A stretch of 59,020 bases of DNA, from contig NZ_JABBJJ010000034.1 in assembly GCF_012933655.1 (NCBI RefSeq), positions 1 through 59,020 of the forward strand. The letters are read 5' to 3'. Below, piece after piece: positions 6,895 to 14,392 of the stretch; the first letter of the stretch is position 1, and each line of letters opens with the position of its first letter. The DNA is from Pyxidicoccus fallax (GTDB taxonomy: Bacteria; Myxococcota; Myxococcia; Myxococcales; Myxococcaceae). Made by a program: the position numbers and the translations under genes. A model generated the notes under the pieces. The model worked only from the letters and a program-made list of their open reading frames with translations, was not told the origin of the DNA and searched no databases.

Positions 6895-8145
6895 CTACGG
6901 GTCCTGCCGAGCCCCCGGTCCGCCGCCCTGCTGGCGCCAGTACTTCTCCTCCGCGTCCCAGCGGTCCCTCGACTTCCGCAGCGTCGCCACCAGCCGCTGT
7001 CCACACCCCGGGCAGCGCGCATCGGTGAGCTCGACGAGGCGGTTGCAGTCACCGTCGGAGCAGTAGAAGTGGGGGTAGCGCGCCCCGTACCACCACCCGA
7101 AGACGGGCAGCACCAACAGCCAGGGAGTCGTGTGGATGATGAGGATGAGGAACATCGCCAGCAGCCCGAGCACGCCGAAGAGCACGGCGCGCGACTCGGG
7201 GACCCGGAACGCGATGCCCTCCGGCTCATCCGCTTCCTCTTCGTCCTGCTCTTCTTCCTCCGTGTACTCCGCGCCCTCCTCCTCCTCCGACTCGGAGGGC
7301 CACGCGTCCTCCGCGTCCGGAAGGCGCGCGGGCGGAGGGAGCTCCTCCCACCGGGAGGGCGGAGGCACGCCGAGCCTGTCTCGCAGCGCCTCACGCTCCC
7401 GCTCGAGGAGCCGCAGGGCGGCGTTGAAGGCGGCGGCCTGGGTGGGCAGCAGCTCCCGCTTGAGCATCTGGACCTCGTCGCGCGCGCTCCCTCTCGCCAC
7501 TACCTGGGCGGCCAGCAGGAAGCTCATCGCCTGAGGTGAGAGATAGCCCCCGCCCCCCACGCTCCAGCGATGCTCCGCCAGGGCCCCGACCACCGCTCCG
7601 CTGGAGCGGGAACGGAACGTGTTGTTCGTGGTGAGGAGGCCGAAGCCCAGGAAGATGGTGGTGAGGTCCGTCAGCTGCTCCTCATGCTGCCGGTCCTCCA
7701 TCACCATGAGCCCGTGCAGGTAGCGGTACGCATGGGCCACCTCGTGGGCGAGGCACCCGACGAGCTGCTCGGCATCCTCCAGCTGGGCCTCGTCCACGCC
7801 GAAGAGGCACGTGTCGCCCTCGAAGCCCGCGAACCAGGCCGCCGCCCCTTCCTTGTGGTGCGAGGTGCCCACTCCGCCCACGGACGCCGTGTACTGGGGC
7901 TGGGCCTCGTTCGCGAAGAGCGTGACGTGGACGTCGAAGGCCCCCAGCCCGGCATGGGACATCAGGCGGAGCGCCATGGCGCGCACACCCTCGCCATCCG
8001 GTGTCCAGGCATCCGGGAAGAATGCAGGGTTGGGACGGACGATGGGAGCGCGGACCAGCGTCGCGTGGCCGCGCTGGTCGACCAGCTCTCCGAGCGCTTC
8101 CAGGAGCTTCGTGCGCTCGTCCTCGGTGGGAAGCAGATGCGACAT
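6895..8145 (-). CDS. Membrane-anchored HExxH protein with C-terminal zinc ribbon
   Basis: A 416-residue protein without N-terminal signal. CLAHEVAHAYRYLHG (roughly residue 135) is an HExxH zinc-binding motif, followed by EEQLTDLTTIFLGFG, where the acidic residues could supply the third ligand. An acidic linker rich in E and D (about 290-320) leads to one or two transmembrane segments (AVLFGVLGLLAMFLILII and PWLLVLPVFGWW). The C terminus carries a Cys4 ribbon (FYCSDGDCNRL...ARCPGCGQRL). ATG 8145 is preferred to GTG 8169, though neither has a clear ribosome binding site. The peptidase family is not recognised. Confidence 0.65.
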   Translation of the reverse strand: MSHLLPTEDERTKLLEALGELVDQRGHATLVRAPIVRPNPAFFPDAWTPDGEGVRAMALRLMSHAGLGAFDVHVTLFANEAQPQYTASVGGVGTSHHKEGAAAWFAGFEGDTCLFGVDEAQLEDAEQLVGCLAHEVAHAYRYLHGLMVMEDRQHEEQLTDLTTIFLGFGLLTTNNTFRSRSSGAVVGALAEHRWSVGGGGYLSPQAMSFLLAAQVVARGSARDEVQMLKRELLPTQAAAFNAALRLLEREREALRDRLGVPPPSRWEELPPPARLPDAEDAWPSESEEEEGAEYTEEEEQDEEEADEPEGIAFRVPESRAVLFGVLGLLAMFLILIIHTTPWLLVLPVFGWWYGARYPHFYCSDGDCNRLVELTDARCPGCGQRLVATLRKSRDRWDAEEKYWRQQGGGPGARQDP

Positions 8146-8199
8146 GTGTAGGGGGCGCGGGACCGGCACGAACGCCAGGAGCCGTCCCGCGCGAGCATA

Positions 8200-8238
8200 A
8201 CCCGCGGGCGCCCCGCGGTGCGCGCACGTACCGCGGGT
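8200..8238 (-). repeat. Inverted repeat downstream of the WS/DGAT gene
   Basis: ACCCGCGG (8200-8207) and CCGCGGGT (8231-8238) form an 8-bp inverted repeat around GC-rich sequence in the gap after the stop codon at 8257. It may act as a terminator for the minus-strand acyltransferase gene. Confidence 0.3.
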
Positions 8239-8256
8239 ACGCCTCGCGGCGTGTCT

Positions 8257-9681
8257 TCAGCGCTGCTCCGCCACGGCCCGTGCTTCCAGCGGGGCCTTGG
8301 CCCCCAGGCGCAGCGAGCGCTCCAGCTCTTCGAGCGCCTCGCCGGTGAAGACCGCCAGCCGCTGCATGTGGGGCAGCGTCTTGCGGCAGCCGGTGAACCC
8401 GATGTTGAACTGTCCCGCGTAGCTCGCGCTGGTGATGTTCAGCGCCTGTCCGTGGAGCAGCACCGACACCGGGTAGAGATGCTCCAGGCGGGCGCCGCAG
8501 AGGTACAGCGGCCGGTCCGGCCCCGGCACGTTGGAGATGGTGAGGTTGAACACCGGCCGCATGTGCCCTCCCAGCCCGGAGAACACCTGCAGGATGTACG
8601 GCGTCATCAACATCGACGTGTAGTCCGCGATGCCGCTCCTGGGCAGATCCTGGAGCCGCTCCTTGGCGAGCCGGGTCGACTCGCCGATGGCCCTGAGCCG
8701 CGCCACCGGGTCCTCGATGTGGGTGTTGAGGTTGGCGAAGATGAAGCTGATGGCGTTGGCCGTCGCTTCATCTCCCTTGGGACGCACCGAGACGGGCACT
8801 CCGGCGGTGAGCGGCCGCTCCGGGAGCGCGCCCAGCTCGCCCAGGTAGCGGCGAAGCGCGGCGGCGCTGAGCCCCAGGAAGACGTCGTTCACCGTGACGC
8901 CCGCCGCCCGGGCCACGGCCTTCACGCGGGGCAGCGTGTAGTGCTGCGTCGCGAACCGCCGCTGCGCGGAGACCGGGCCGTTGAGGAGGGACCTCGGCGT
9001 CGCGAACGGCAGCGCGACGTCCGGAGCCCGGAGGACCGCGTCGCGCGCCATGCTGGCGAAGGACTTCGCCACCCCTGGCATCGCCGTGGTCCGGTCCTTC
9101 ACGCCGGACCAGAGCTTGGACAGCGACGCCGCGTGCTGGCGTGCCGGGAGCGGGCCGGAGCGGCGCGTCCCCACGGACCAGGGTGCCACGACCTCTCGCG
9201 CGTCCGGGTCCGCGGACAGCGCCTTGATGAGCAGGCGGATGCCACCGACTCCGTCGACCAGGGAGTGGTGGATCTTGGTGTAGATGGCGAACCGATTGCC
9301 CTCCAGCCCTTCGATGACATGCACCTCCCAGAGCGGCTGCGAGAGGTCCATGGGGTGCGAGTGCAGGCGTGAAATCAAGACGCCGAGCTCACGCTCGCCA
9401 CCGGGCTTCGCGAGCGCCGAATGGCGGAAGTGGTAGTCGAGGTCGATGTCCTCCGCCTCCACCCAGGTGGGAAGGACGGACTTCAGCCGTGGCGAGGCCA
9501 GCTTGAGGTTGTACGGGGCCGTGAACTCGCGGTGGCTCCGCAGCTTCTCGATGAGCCCCTGCAGCCATCCTTCCGGCGCACCCTCGGGGAGCGAGTAGAT
9601 GCAAAGACTCGCCACGTGCATGGGCGTCTGCGGGCCATCGACATACATCCAGACCGCGTCCATCGGACTGAGAACCTTCAT
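8257..9681 (-). CDS. Wax ester synthase/diacylglycerol acyltransferase (WS/DGAT) family
   Basis: A 474-residue bifunctional-type acyltransferase that would join fatty acyl-CoA to a fatty alcohol or diacylglycerol to form storage lipid. The N terminus (SPMDAVWMYVDGPQTPMHVA) is typical. The catalytic HHxxxDG motif is present as HHSLVDG at residues 138-144. The PLWEVHVIEGL stretch and NLTISNVPGPDRPLY motif are also conserved. The C-terminal DUF1298-like half is complete, and the length is as expected. ATG 9681 follows GGGGAGGG. Myxobacteria accumulate lipid bodies, so a role in neutral-lipid storage is reasonable. It appears to be a single-gene unit. Confidence 0.9.
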   Translation of the reverse strand: MKVLSPMDAVWMYVDGPQTPMHVASLCIYSLPEGAPEGWLQGLIEKLRSHREFTAPYNLKLASPRLKSVLPTWVEAEDIDLDYHFRHSALAKPGGERELGVLISRLHSHPMDLSQPLWEVHVIEGLEGNRFAIYTKIHHSLVDGVGGIRLLIKALSADPDAREVVAPWSVGTRRSGPLPARQHAASLSKLWSGVKDRTTAMPGVAKSFASMARDAVLRAPDVALPFATPRSLLNGPVSAQRRFATQHYTLPRVKAVARAAGVTVNDVFLGLSAAALRRYLGELGALPERPLTAGVPVSVRPKGDEATANAISFIFANLNTHIEDPVARLRAIGESTRLAKERLQDLPRSGIADYTSMLMTPYILQVFSGLGGHMRPVFNLTISNVPGPDRPLYLCGARLEHLYPVSVLLHGQALNITSASYAGQFNIGFTGCRKTLPHMQRLAVFTGEALEELERSLRLGAKAPLEARAVAEQR

Positions 9682-9960
9682 CGCTGCCCTCCCCTATCCG
9701 GGCCCGGTGGAGCCCGACCTACGATGAGGCGTTCGATTTGAGCATACCGGGCGCCGGGTGGGAGGGCACTGGACGCTTCGCGGCGGAGGCGGCTCCCGCC
9801 CGCGTGACGGCAGAGCGGGCGGGAGGACGGGCCGGAGGAGTCGGCACCCGGCGGAGTTCCCCGCTGAATCCACTCTCGAAAGCGCCGCGTATCCCCTTTG
9901 AGCCAGCCGGTGCGAAGGGGGGAGCCCGGCTGGCTCCACGGTATCCCCCCTTGGGAGTCG

Positions 9961-10365
9961 ATGATGATGAAGCTGATGAAGAGGGGAACCTTCGCCGCGG
10001 GCGCGCTCGCCCTGGTGTTCTCGAACCTGGCGTGGGCGGGCAACCAGGTGGCCACGCTGCGCATCGCGCCGGGCGCCAACGTGTGCCTGCTCCAGGACGA
10101 GTCGGCCATCAACGCGGTGTTCGCCGCTGGCACCGTCCAGCCGAGGCCCGACGGCTCGCGGCCGCCCGTGCGGTTCCGGCTGCGGCGCAGCCTCCTCGGG
10201 CAGCCAGGGACGTTCTCCACCGCGGCCGAGGAGGTGACGGCGGACTTCTCGTTCGCGGCGGACACGGTCACCCGGCCCGACCTGGTGCCGGGTACCTTCC
10301 GGCTGTGCGCGTTCAATTCGCAGTCCGTCGCCGTCAACGCGAAGCTGGACCTGCGGACGAGCTGA
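9961..10365 (+). CDS. Small exported hypothetical protein
   Basis: A 134-residue protein with a Sec signal (MMMKLMKRGTFAAGALALVF..., cleavage after AWA). The mature part is strand-rich (VATLRIAPGANVCLLQ, ADFSFAADTV, GTFRLCAFNSQSVAVNAKLDL) with two cysteines that could pair. Starts at 9961 or 9964 are both possible; GGGAG lies just upstream. No family is recognised. A strong hairpin follows. Confidence 0.6.
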   Translation: MMMKLMKRGTFAAGALALVFSNLAWAGNQVATLRIAPGANVCLLQDESAINAVFAAGTVQPRPDGSRPPVRFRLRRSLLGQPGTFSTAAEEVTADFSFAADTVTRPDLVPGTFRLCAFNSQSVAVNAKLDLRTS

Positions 10366-10372
10366 CAACAGT

Positions 10373-10431
10373 CCTCCGGGCAGGGCGCGAGCGTGAAGGA
10401 GGGGGCACGCTCCCCGCGCTCTGCCCGGAGG
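10373..10431. terminator. Bidirectional terminator-like hairpin
   Basis: CCTCCGGGCAG (10373-10383) pairs perfectly with CTGCCCGGAGG (10421-10431), and the interior adds GCGCGAGCGTG with CACGCT...GCGC. It lies between convergent genes ending at 10365 and 10450, so it may serve both. Confidence 0.65.
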
Positions 10432-10449
10432 CCGTGTGCCGTCAGCGGC

Positions 10450-11358
10450 TCAGCGCTGGCAGTAGCTTGGCATGGTGCTCGGCAGTCCGCCCGCGTAGGG
10501 GGACGGGACGGTGCCGAACGGGTGGGCCTGGAAGAACTGCCAGACGGCCGCGCGCGCGTCCGTGGGGATGGAGTGCCCCCGCCCGTGGTTGCAGATCATG
10601 GCGAACTGCGACTTGGACTTCAGGTCGTTGTAGTAGTTCGTGCTCACCGTCTGGAAGTTGATGATGACCTGGTCGGACGGGCCTCCGTGGAAGATCATGG
10701 CGGCGAACTTGTTCGTCGGGTCCTGCGTGGGGATGGTGGAGGACCGTCCGCCCGAATAGGTCGCCACGCTCGCGATGTAGCCCGAGCGGCGGTAGCTCAT
10801 CTGCGTGGTGTTCAGGCCGCCCGCGCTCATGCCCATGCTGTGGATGCGGCTCACGTTGACGCCCACCTTCTGGATGGCGCAGGCCAGGACCTCGTCGGCG
10901 ACGCGGAAGTCATCGTCACGCGACGTGGACGAGACATAGAACCAGGGGAAGGTGCCCGCGGCCGGGTCGCGCGACGGCGCCACGACGATGCCACCCTGCG
11001 CCTTGATGGCCTCGATCTGCGCCGTGCCCAGGCCCGTGGTGGCCTCCGTCGGCGAGCTGCCCGTGCCGTGCCAGTAGAAGATGAGCGGGCCATCCAGGGT
11101 CCTCGCCGCGTCCGACATCCAGATGCGAACCGAGCGGGCCGGGATTCCCGCCGGCCGGAAGGTGAGCGTCCCCTCCTGGAACTCGGGGCAGGTGCCGGTG
11201 GGCTTCGGAATGAAGGCGGGCGAGGGCTGAGCCAGGCTGGCGCTGGTTTCCGCCAGCGCCTCGATGGCGCCGTCCTCCGCGCCGGTCAACGGGCCCACTT
11301 CTTCACCACCACATGCGGACAGCGTCACGACGAACGCGGCAGCAAGAAATTTCTTCAT
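10450..11358 (-). CDS. Secreted alpha/beta-hydrolase, PHB-depolymerase/feruloyl-esterase-like lipoprotein
   Basis: A 302-residue esterase-type protein. The signal MKKFLAAAFVVTLSAC ends in a lipobox-like LSAC. The fold markers are GPLIFYWHGTGSSP (oxyanion loop), the nucleophile elbow GMSAGG, and a late HGRGHSIP containing the likely catalytic histidine, with acidic residues between. This arrangement is typical of the LpqC/polyhydroxybutyrate-depolymerase-like esterases that act on ester-linked polymers or plant phenolics. ATG 11358 has AGAGGTG upstream. The mature N terminus has a 50-residue low-complexity linker. Exact substrate unknown. Confidence 0.8.
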   Translation of the reverse strand: MKKFLAAAFVVTLSACGGEEVGPLTGAEDGAIEALAETSASLAQPSPAFIPKPTGTCPEFQEGTLTFRPAGIPARSVRIWMSDAARTLDGPLIFYWHGTGSSPTEATTGLGTAQIEAIKAQGGIVVAPSRDPAAGTFPWFYVSSTSRDDDFRVADEVLACAIQKVGVNVSRIHSMGMSAGGLNTTQMSYRRSGYIASVATYSGGRSSTIPTQDPTNKFAAMIFHGGPSDQVIINFQTVSTNYYNDLKSKSQFAMICNHGRGHSIPTDARAAVWQFFQAHPFGTVPSPYAGGLPSTMPSYCQR

Positions 11359-11601
11359 GGCAGACACCTCTGGGTGTGGCAGCGGGCCGACGGGAAGACA
11401 GCCTTTGAGCGCCCTTCTGCCTGGGCATAGGTAAGGCGGATAGAGCCGAAATTCAAGTAATCCCGGCATGGCGGAGGAGTGTCACGAAAGGGCCGGAAAT
11501 ATCCATGAGAGGTGAAGCGGTTGCGGACGCAAACGCGTGGCAACAACAGTTCTATTTCGCATATCGAAACAGGTGGGCGCGGTGAGCACGCACGGAGAGG
11601 C

Positions 11602-12087
11602 TCAGCGCTCCGCGTCGCTCGGGGGCTTCTCCGGAAGGCAGAGCTTCGCGACCTGGAAGGTCTCCGAACCCGCGGGAACGGAGACCTCCCCCTGGACGCA
11701 GCGGTATCGCTCCCGACAGGAGCCGCTGTCGCAGGTGTCGTAGCAGCCCGAAGCCACCGGCAGTTGCCCCGCCCGTGCAAGCCGCCGGGCGGACTCCGGG
11801 TCGACGCAGCGCTCGTCGGCATCACAGCGGGGCTCTGGTGAGTCGACCCAGCCACACACCTTCGGGCAGTACCCGCCGTCGACCCACTCACCACGGGGCG
11901 AGCAGGCCCGTAGGAACCGGGTCCGCGCGGGCTCCTCCCGGACGCGACGTGCCTCCTGTGCGGGGACCGGACGGGCGTCGTCTGCCCCGGGCGCCTCCTT
12001 CATGCAGGCCGGGCAGGCCAGCACCACCGCCGCGAGCGCCAGGCACGCCGCCGCCCTGCTTCCATGTCGGGCCCGCTCGTGTCTCAT
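11602..12087 (-). CDS. Cysteine-rich lipoprotein-like hypothetical protein
   Basis: A 161-residue protein with a hydrophobic N terminus (ACLALAAVVLACPAC) ending in possible lipidation cysteines. The mature region carries about 12 cysteines in pairs (YCPKVCGW, RCDADERC, CYDTCDSGSC, RYRC), suggesting several disulfides in the periplasm or at the cell surface. Start ATG 12087 lacks an obvious Shine-Dalgarno. No family is recognised; similar Cys-rich lipoproteins of unknown role are common in myxobacteria. Confidence 0.6.
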   Translation of the reverse strand: MRHERARHGSRAAACLALAAVVLACPACMKEAPGADDARPVPAQEARRVREEPARTRFLRACSPRGEWVDGGYCPKVCGWVDSPEPRCDADERCVDPESARRLARAGQLPVASGCYDTCDSGSCRERYRCVQGEVSVPAGSETFQVAKLCLPEKPPSDAER

Positions 12088-12491
12088 GGGGACGCGGGCT
12101 CCAGCGTGGGCTCGGAGGCAACGGACAAGGCGCTCATGGCCGGAGCATACCCACCCCGAGCGGAGGGAACCCGGGCCTGCCCATGACGACCGTCAGCACA
12201 CCCATGGAGGCCCATGTCGCCGCCGCGTATCCCGGCACCTGTCCTTGCCGTGAAGGCTGTAGCGATACAATCACACGAGCATCTTCATTCTTGTCAGACT
12301 TTGAGACTCTGCACGACGCGCTGCGCGATCCACCGGAATTCGTGACACGTTGATGCAACGAATGCGGAGCCGAATGACCGAGGGCGATCTCGCTTGAGAG
12401 CGCGTCAATTCATGGAATACTTTGTTTGCGCGTCTTCCGGGGGCTCGTCACAAGACGGCTCGGGGATGCCTGTTCAACCGAAGGGGGTTCC
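12088..12491. other. Intergenic region, divergent promoters expected
   Basis: About 400 bases separate divergent genes starting at 12087 (minus) and 12492 (plus). AT content rises after 12260, consistent with promoters. No open frame with recognisable coding features is seen. Confidence 0.5.
12394..12423 (+). promoter_or_regulatory. Possible promoter of the repeat-bearing HEIGH peptidase gene
   Basis: TTGAGA (12394-12399), an 18-base spacer and TACTTT (12418-12423) lie about 70 bases upstream of ATG 12492. Partial matches to sigma-70 hexamers; prediction only. Confidence 0.35.
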
Positions 12492-13679
12492 ATGTTTGCG
12501 AGAAGTGTCGTGCTTGCGGCGGGATGTATCGCGTTGATGTTCGGCTGCGCCGGGCAGCCCGATGAGACGCAGGAGATCGTCGACAACCTGAGCAAGGCCG
12601 GGTTCCCCGCCAACGACATCATGGTCGTCGACGGGAAGGTCTACGTCGGGCGGGATGCCGAGGTGTCCCTGGAAGCGTCGCGCGAGCTGATCGCGCAGGG
12701 CACCTCCACCGAGGAGCAATACCGCACCACCAACCTCGTGGGTCCGTCGGTGACGAAGATCTGCATCAACGGCTCGACGTTCACCGGCGCGTTCAGCACG
12801 GCGCTCGACCTGGCCATCCAGAACTACGACGAGCTGCCGCTCTCCTTCGCCATGGCGCGCACGCCGAGCACCGGCTGCAGCTACACCATCAACGCCGTCA
12901 TCCAGCCGGGCGTCGTCGGAGGCTCCGCCGGGTTCCCCTCGGGCGGACTGCCGTACCACACCATCAACATCGGCGGCGGGCTCTCCTCCTACAGCGTCGA
13001 CGTCATCGAGCACGTCATCACGCACGAGATTGGCCACACCATCGGCTTCCGCCACACGGACTACTACAACCGCAGCATCAGCTGCGGCAGCGGCGGCAAC
13101 GAGGGCGACGCGGGCGTCGGAGCCATCCACATTCCGGGCACGCCGACCACGGCCGTCGTCGGCGGCTCGCTCATGAACTCCTGCTTCCGCTCGGTCGAGA
13201 CGGGCGAGTTCGCCCCTGGCGACCTCTCCGCGCTGAGGGCGTTGTACACGCCCGTGCAGAACAACTGGCGCTGGTGCAACAAGTGTCAGGGGCTGTTCTT
13301 CGCCGGCAACCCCACCTCCGCGTGCCCGGCCGGAGGCGCGCACGCGAACGTCGGCAGCGGGGACTACCATCTCGTGCACAGCATCGCGTCCACGACGGGA
13401 CTGCAGGGCAACTGGCGCTGGTGCAACAAGTGTCAGGGGCTCTTCTTCGGAGGCAACCCGGGCTCCGTCTGCCCGACGGGTGGCGCCCACGATTCGACCG
13501 GTAGCGGCGACTACCACGTGCACCACGGCGCGGCAGCCGCCCCCGACCTGCAGTCGAACTGGCGCTGGTGCAACAAGTGCCAGGGGATGTTCTTCGGCGG
13601 CAACCCTGGCTCCGTCTGCCCCGCGGGCGGCGCTCACGCCAACGTCGGCAGCGGCGACTACAGCCTGATCCACCGCTGA
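12492..13679 (+). CDS. HEIGH-type metallopeptidase (M57-like) lipoprotein with three Cys/Trp repeats
   Basis: A 395-residue exported protein. Residues 1-19 are a signal ending FGC. The peptidase part (about 25-255) carries HEIGHTIGFRHTD at 178-190, the extended HExxHxxGxxH/D zinc site of the 'dual-action HEIGH' M57 group. After residue 256 there are three copies of a 49-residue module starting at 258, 307 and 356. Each contains W-R-W-C-N-K-C-Q-G, FF, GNP, C-P, GGAH and GSGDY, so CxxC plus a later Cys and His could bind zinc or form disulfides. ATG 12492 follows AAGGGGG. A paralogue at 24434 shares the peptidase part but lacks the modules, so they are probably substrate- or wall-targeting add-ons (inference). 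Confidence 0.85.
   Translation: MFARSVVLAAGCIALMFGCAGQPDETQEIVDNLSKAGFPANDIMVVDGKVYVGRDAEVSLEASRELIAQGTSTEEQYRTTNLVGPSVTKICINGSTFTGAFSTALDLAIQNYDELPLSFAMARTPSTGCSYTINAVIQPGVVGGSAGFPSGGLPYHTINIGGGLSSYSVDVIEHVITHEIGHTIGFRHTDYYNRSISCGSGGNEGDAGVGAIHIPGTPTTAVVGGSLMNSCFRSVETGEFAPGDLSALRALYTPVQNNWRWCNKCQGLFFAGNPTSACPAGGAHANVGSGDYHLVHSIASTTGLQGNWRWCNKCQGLFFGGNPGSVCPTGGAHDSTGSGDYHVHHGAAAAPDLQSNWRWCNKCQGMFFGGNPGSVCPAGGAHANVGSGDYSLIHR
13263..13679 (+). repeat. Tandem 147-bp coding repeat, about 2.8 copies
   Basis: Units begin at 13263, 13410 and 13557, each opening with AACTGGCGCTGGTGCAACAAG, and have an exact 147-bp period. High nucleotide identity at the repeat cores suggests recent duplication or gene conversion. 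The last unit is shorter and ends at the stop codon. Confidence 0.9.
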
Positions 13680-13702
13680 CCCGGCCGTCCTGAATGACAA
13701 CA

Positions 13703-13729
13703 GCCCCGGCCGCTCCTCGCGGCCGGGGC
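13703..13729. terminator. Bidirectional terminator-like hairpin
   Basis: A perfect 11-bp stem (GCCCCGGCCGC with GCGGCCGGGGC) and the loop TCCTC lie between convergent genes ending at 13679 and 13751. There is no T-tract. Confidence 0.65.
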
Positions 13730-13750
13730 CATTCGATGCCGCGGTGAGAC

Positions 13751-14173
13751 CTACTGCTCACCGCCGAAGCCCGCCGCGTGGCGCGGGCCATGCTTGCCAC
13801 GGCGGCCCATCCCGCCGGCCTTGAACTCCTCGAGCGACAGCGCGCCGTTGCCGTCCTTGTCGAGCGCCTTGAAGTGCTCGGCGGCGCGCGCCTCGTGCGC
13901 GGCCTGTCGCTCGGCCTCGTCGAGCTTGCCGTCCTTGTTCGCGTCGAACTTCTGCACCATCTCCTGGCGCTTCTTCTCGCGCTCGGCGCGCATCGCGGCG
14001 CGCTCGGACTCGTCCAGCGTGCCGTCCTTGTTGGTGTCGAACTTCTCCAACTTGCTGGCGCGCATGCCGTCCGGGCCGCCATGGCGCGGGGACTGGGCCA
14101 GCGCGGTGCCGCCGGCCACCAGGCCCAGGAGAGTCACGCCGGCGAGGAACTTCTTCGAGAGTCGGTTGCTCAT
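13751..14173 (-). CDS. Exported EF-hand calcium-binding protein
   Basis: A 140-residue protein with a Sec signal (KKFLAGVTLLGLVAGGTALAQ). The mature part has three canonical EF-hand loops: DTNKDGTLDESE, DANKDGKLDEAE and DKDGNGALSLEE, each with Asp/Asn/Asp at positions 1, 3 and 5, Gly at 6 and Glu at 12. It should bind calcium in the periplasm or outside the cell. The intervening helices are rich in charged residues; the tail is Gly/His/Arg-rich. ATG 14173 follows CAGGAG. The role is unknown; such proteins act as calcium buffers or sensors. Confidence 0.85.
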   Translation of the reverse strand: MSNRLSKKFLAGVTLLGLVAGGTALAQSPRHGGPDGMRASKLEKFDTNKDGTLDESERAAMRAEREKKRQEMVQKFDANKDGKLDEAERQAAHEARAAEHFKALDKDGNGALSLEEFKAGGMGRRGKHGPRHAAGFGGEQ

Positions 14174-14286
14174 GGTCGTCTGCTCCTGCGTGCTGCGAGT
14201 GGTTGCCACGCAGGGACGACAAAGCAACGCGGATGCCACCCGCAACCCCGCGGAATCACTGCGGCGTGCGAAACCCGCACAAGGCA

Positions 14287-14310
14287 GGTTCCGCAGTCGT
14301 GTGCGGAACC
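14287..14310 (-). terminator. Hairpin downstream of the trypsin-like protease gene
   Basis: GGTTCCGCA (14287-14295) and TGCGGAACC (14302-14310) form a perfect 9-bp stem with a 6-base loop, about 80 bases after the minus-strand stop codon at 14393. A second, smaller hairpin (GTGCG/CGCAC) lies just beyond. Termination is inferred. Confidence 0.45.
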
Positions 14311-14392
14311 CGCAGTCCGTGGCCGGCCCGCTCGCCCTGCGAGCACACGGGCAGGGCAGCCCACCCTTCGAACAGGGGCGAGCTCTCGCGTC

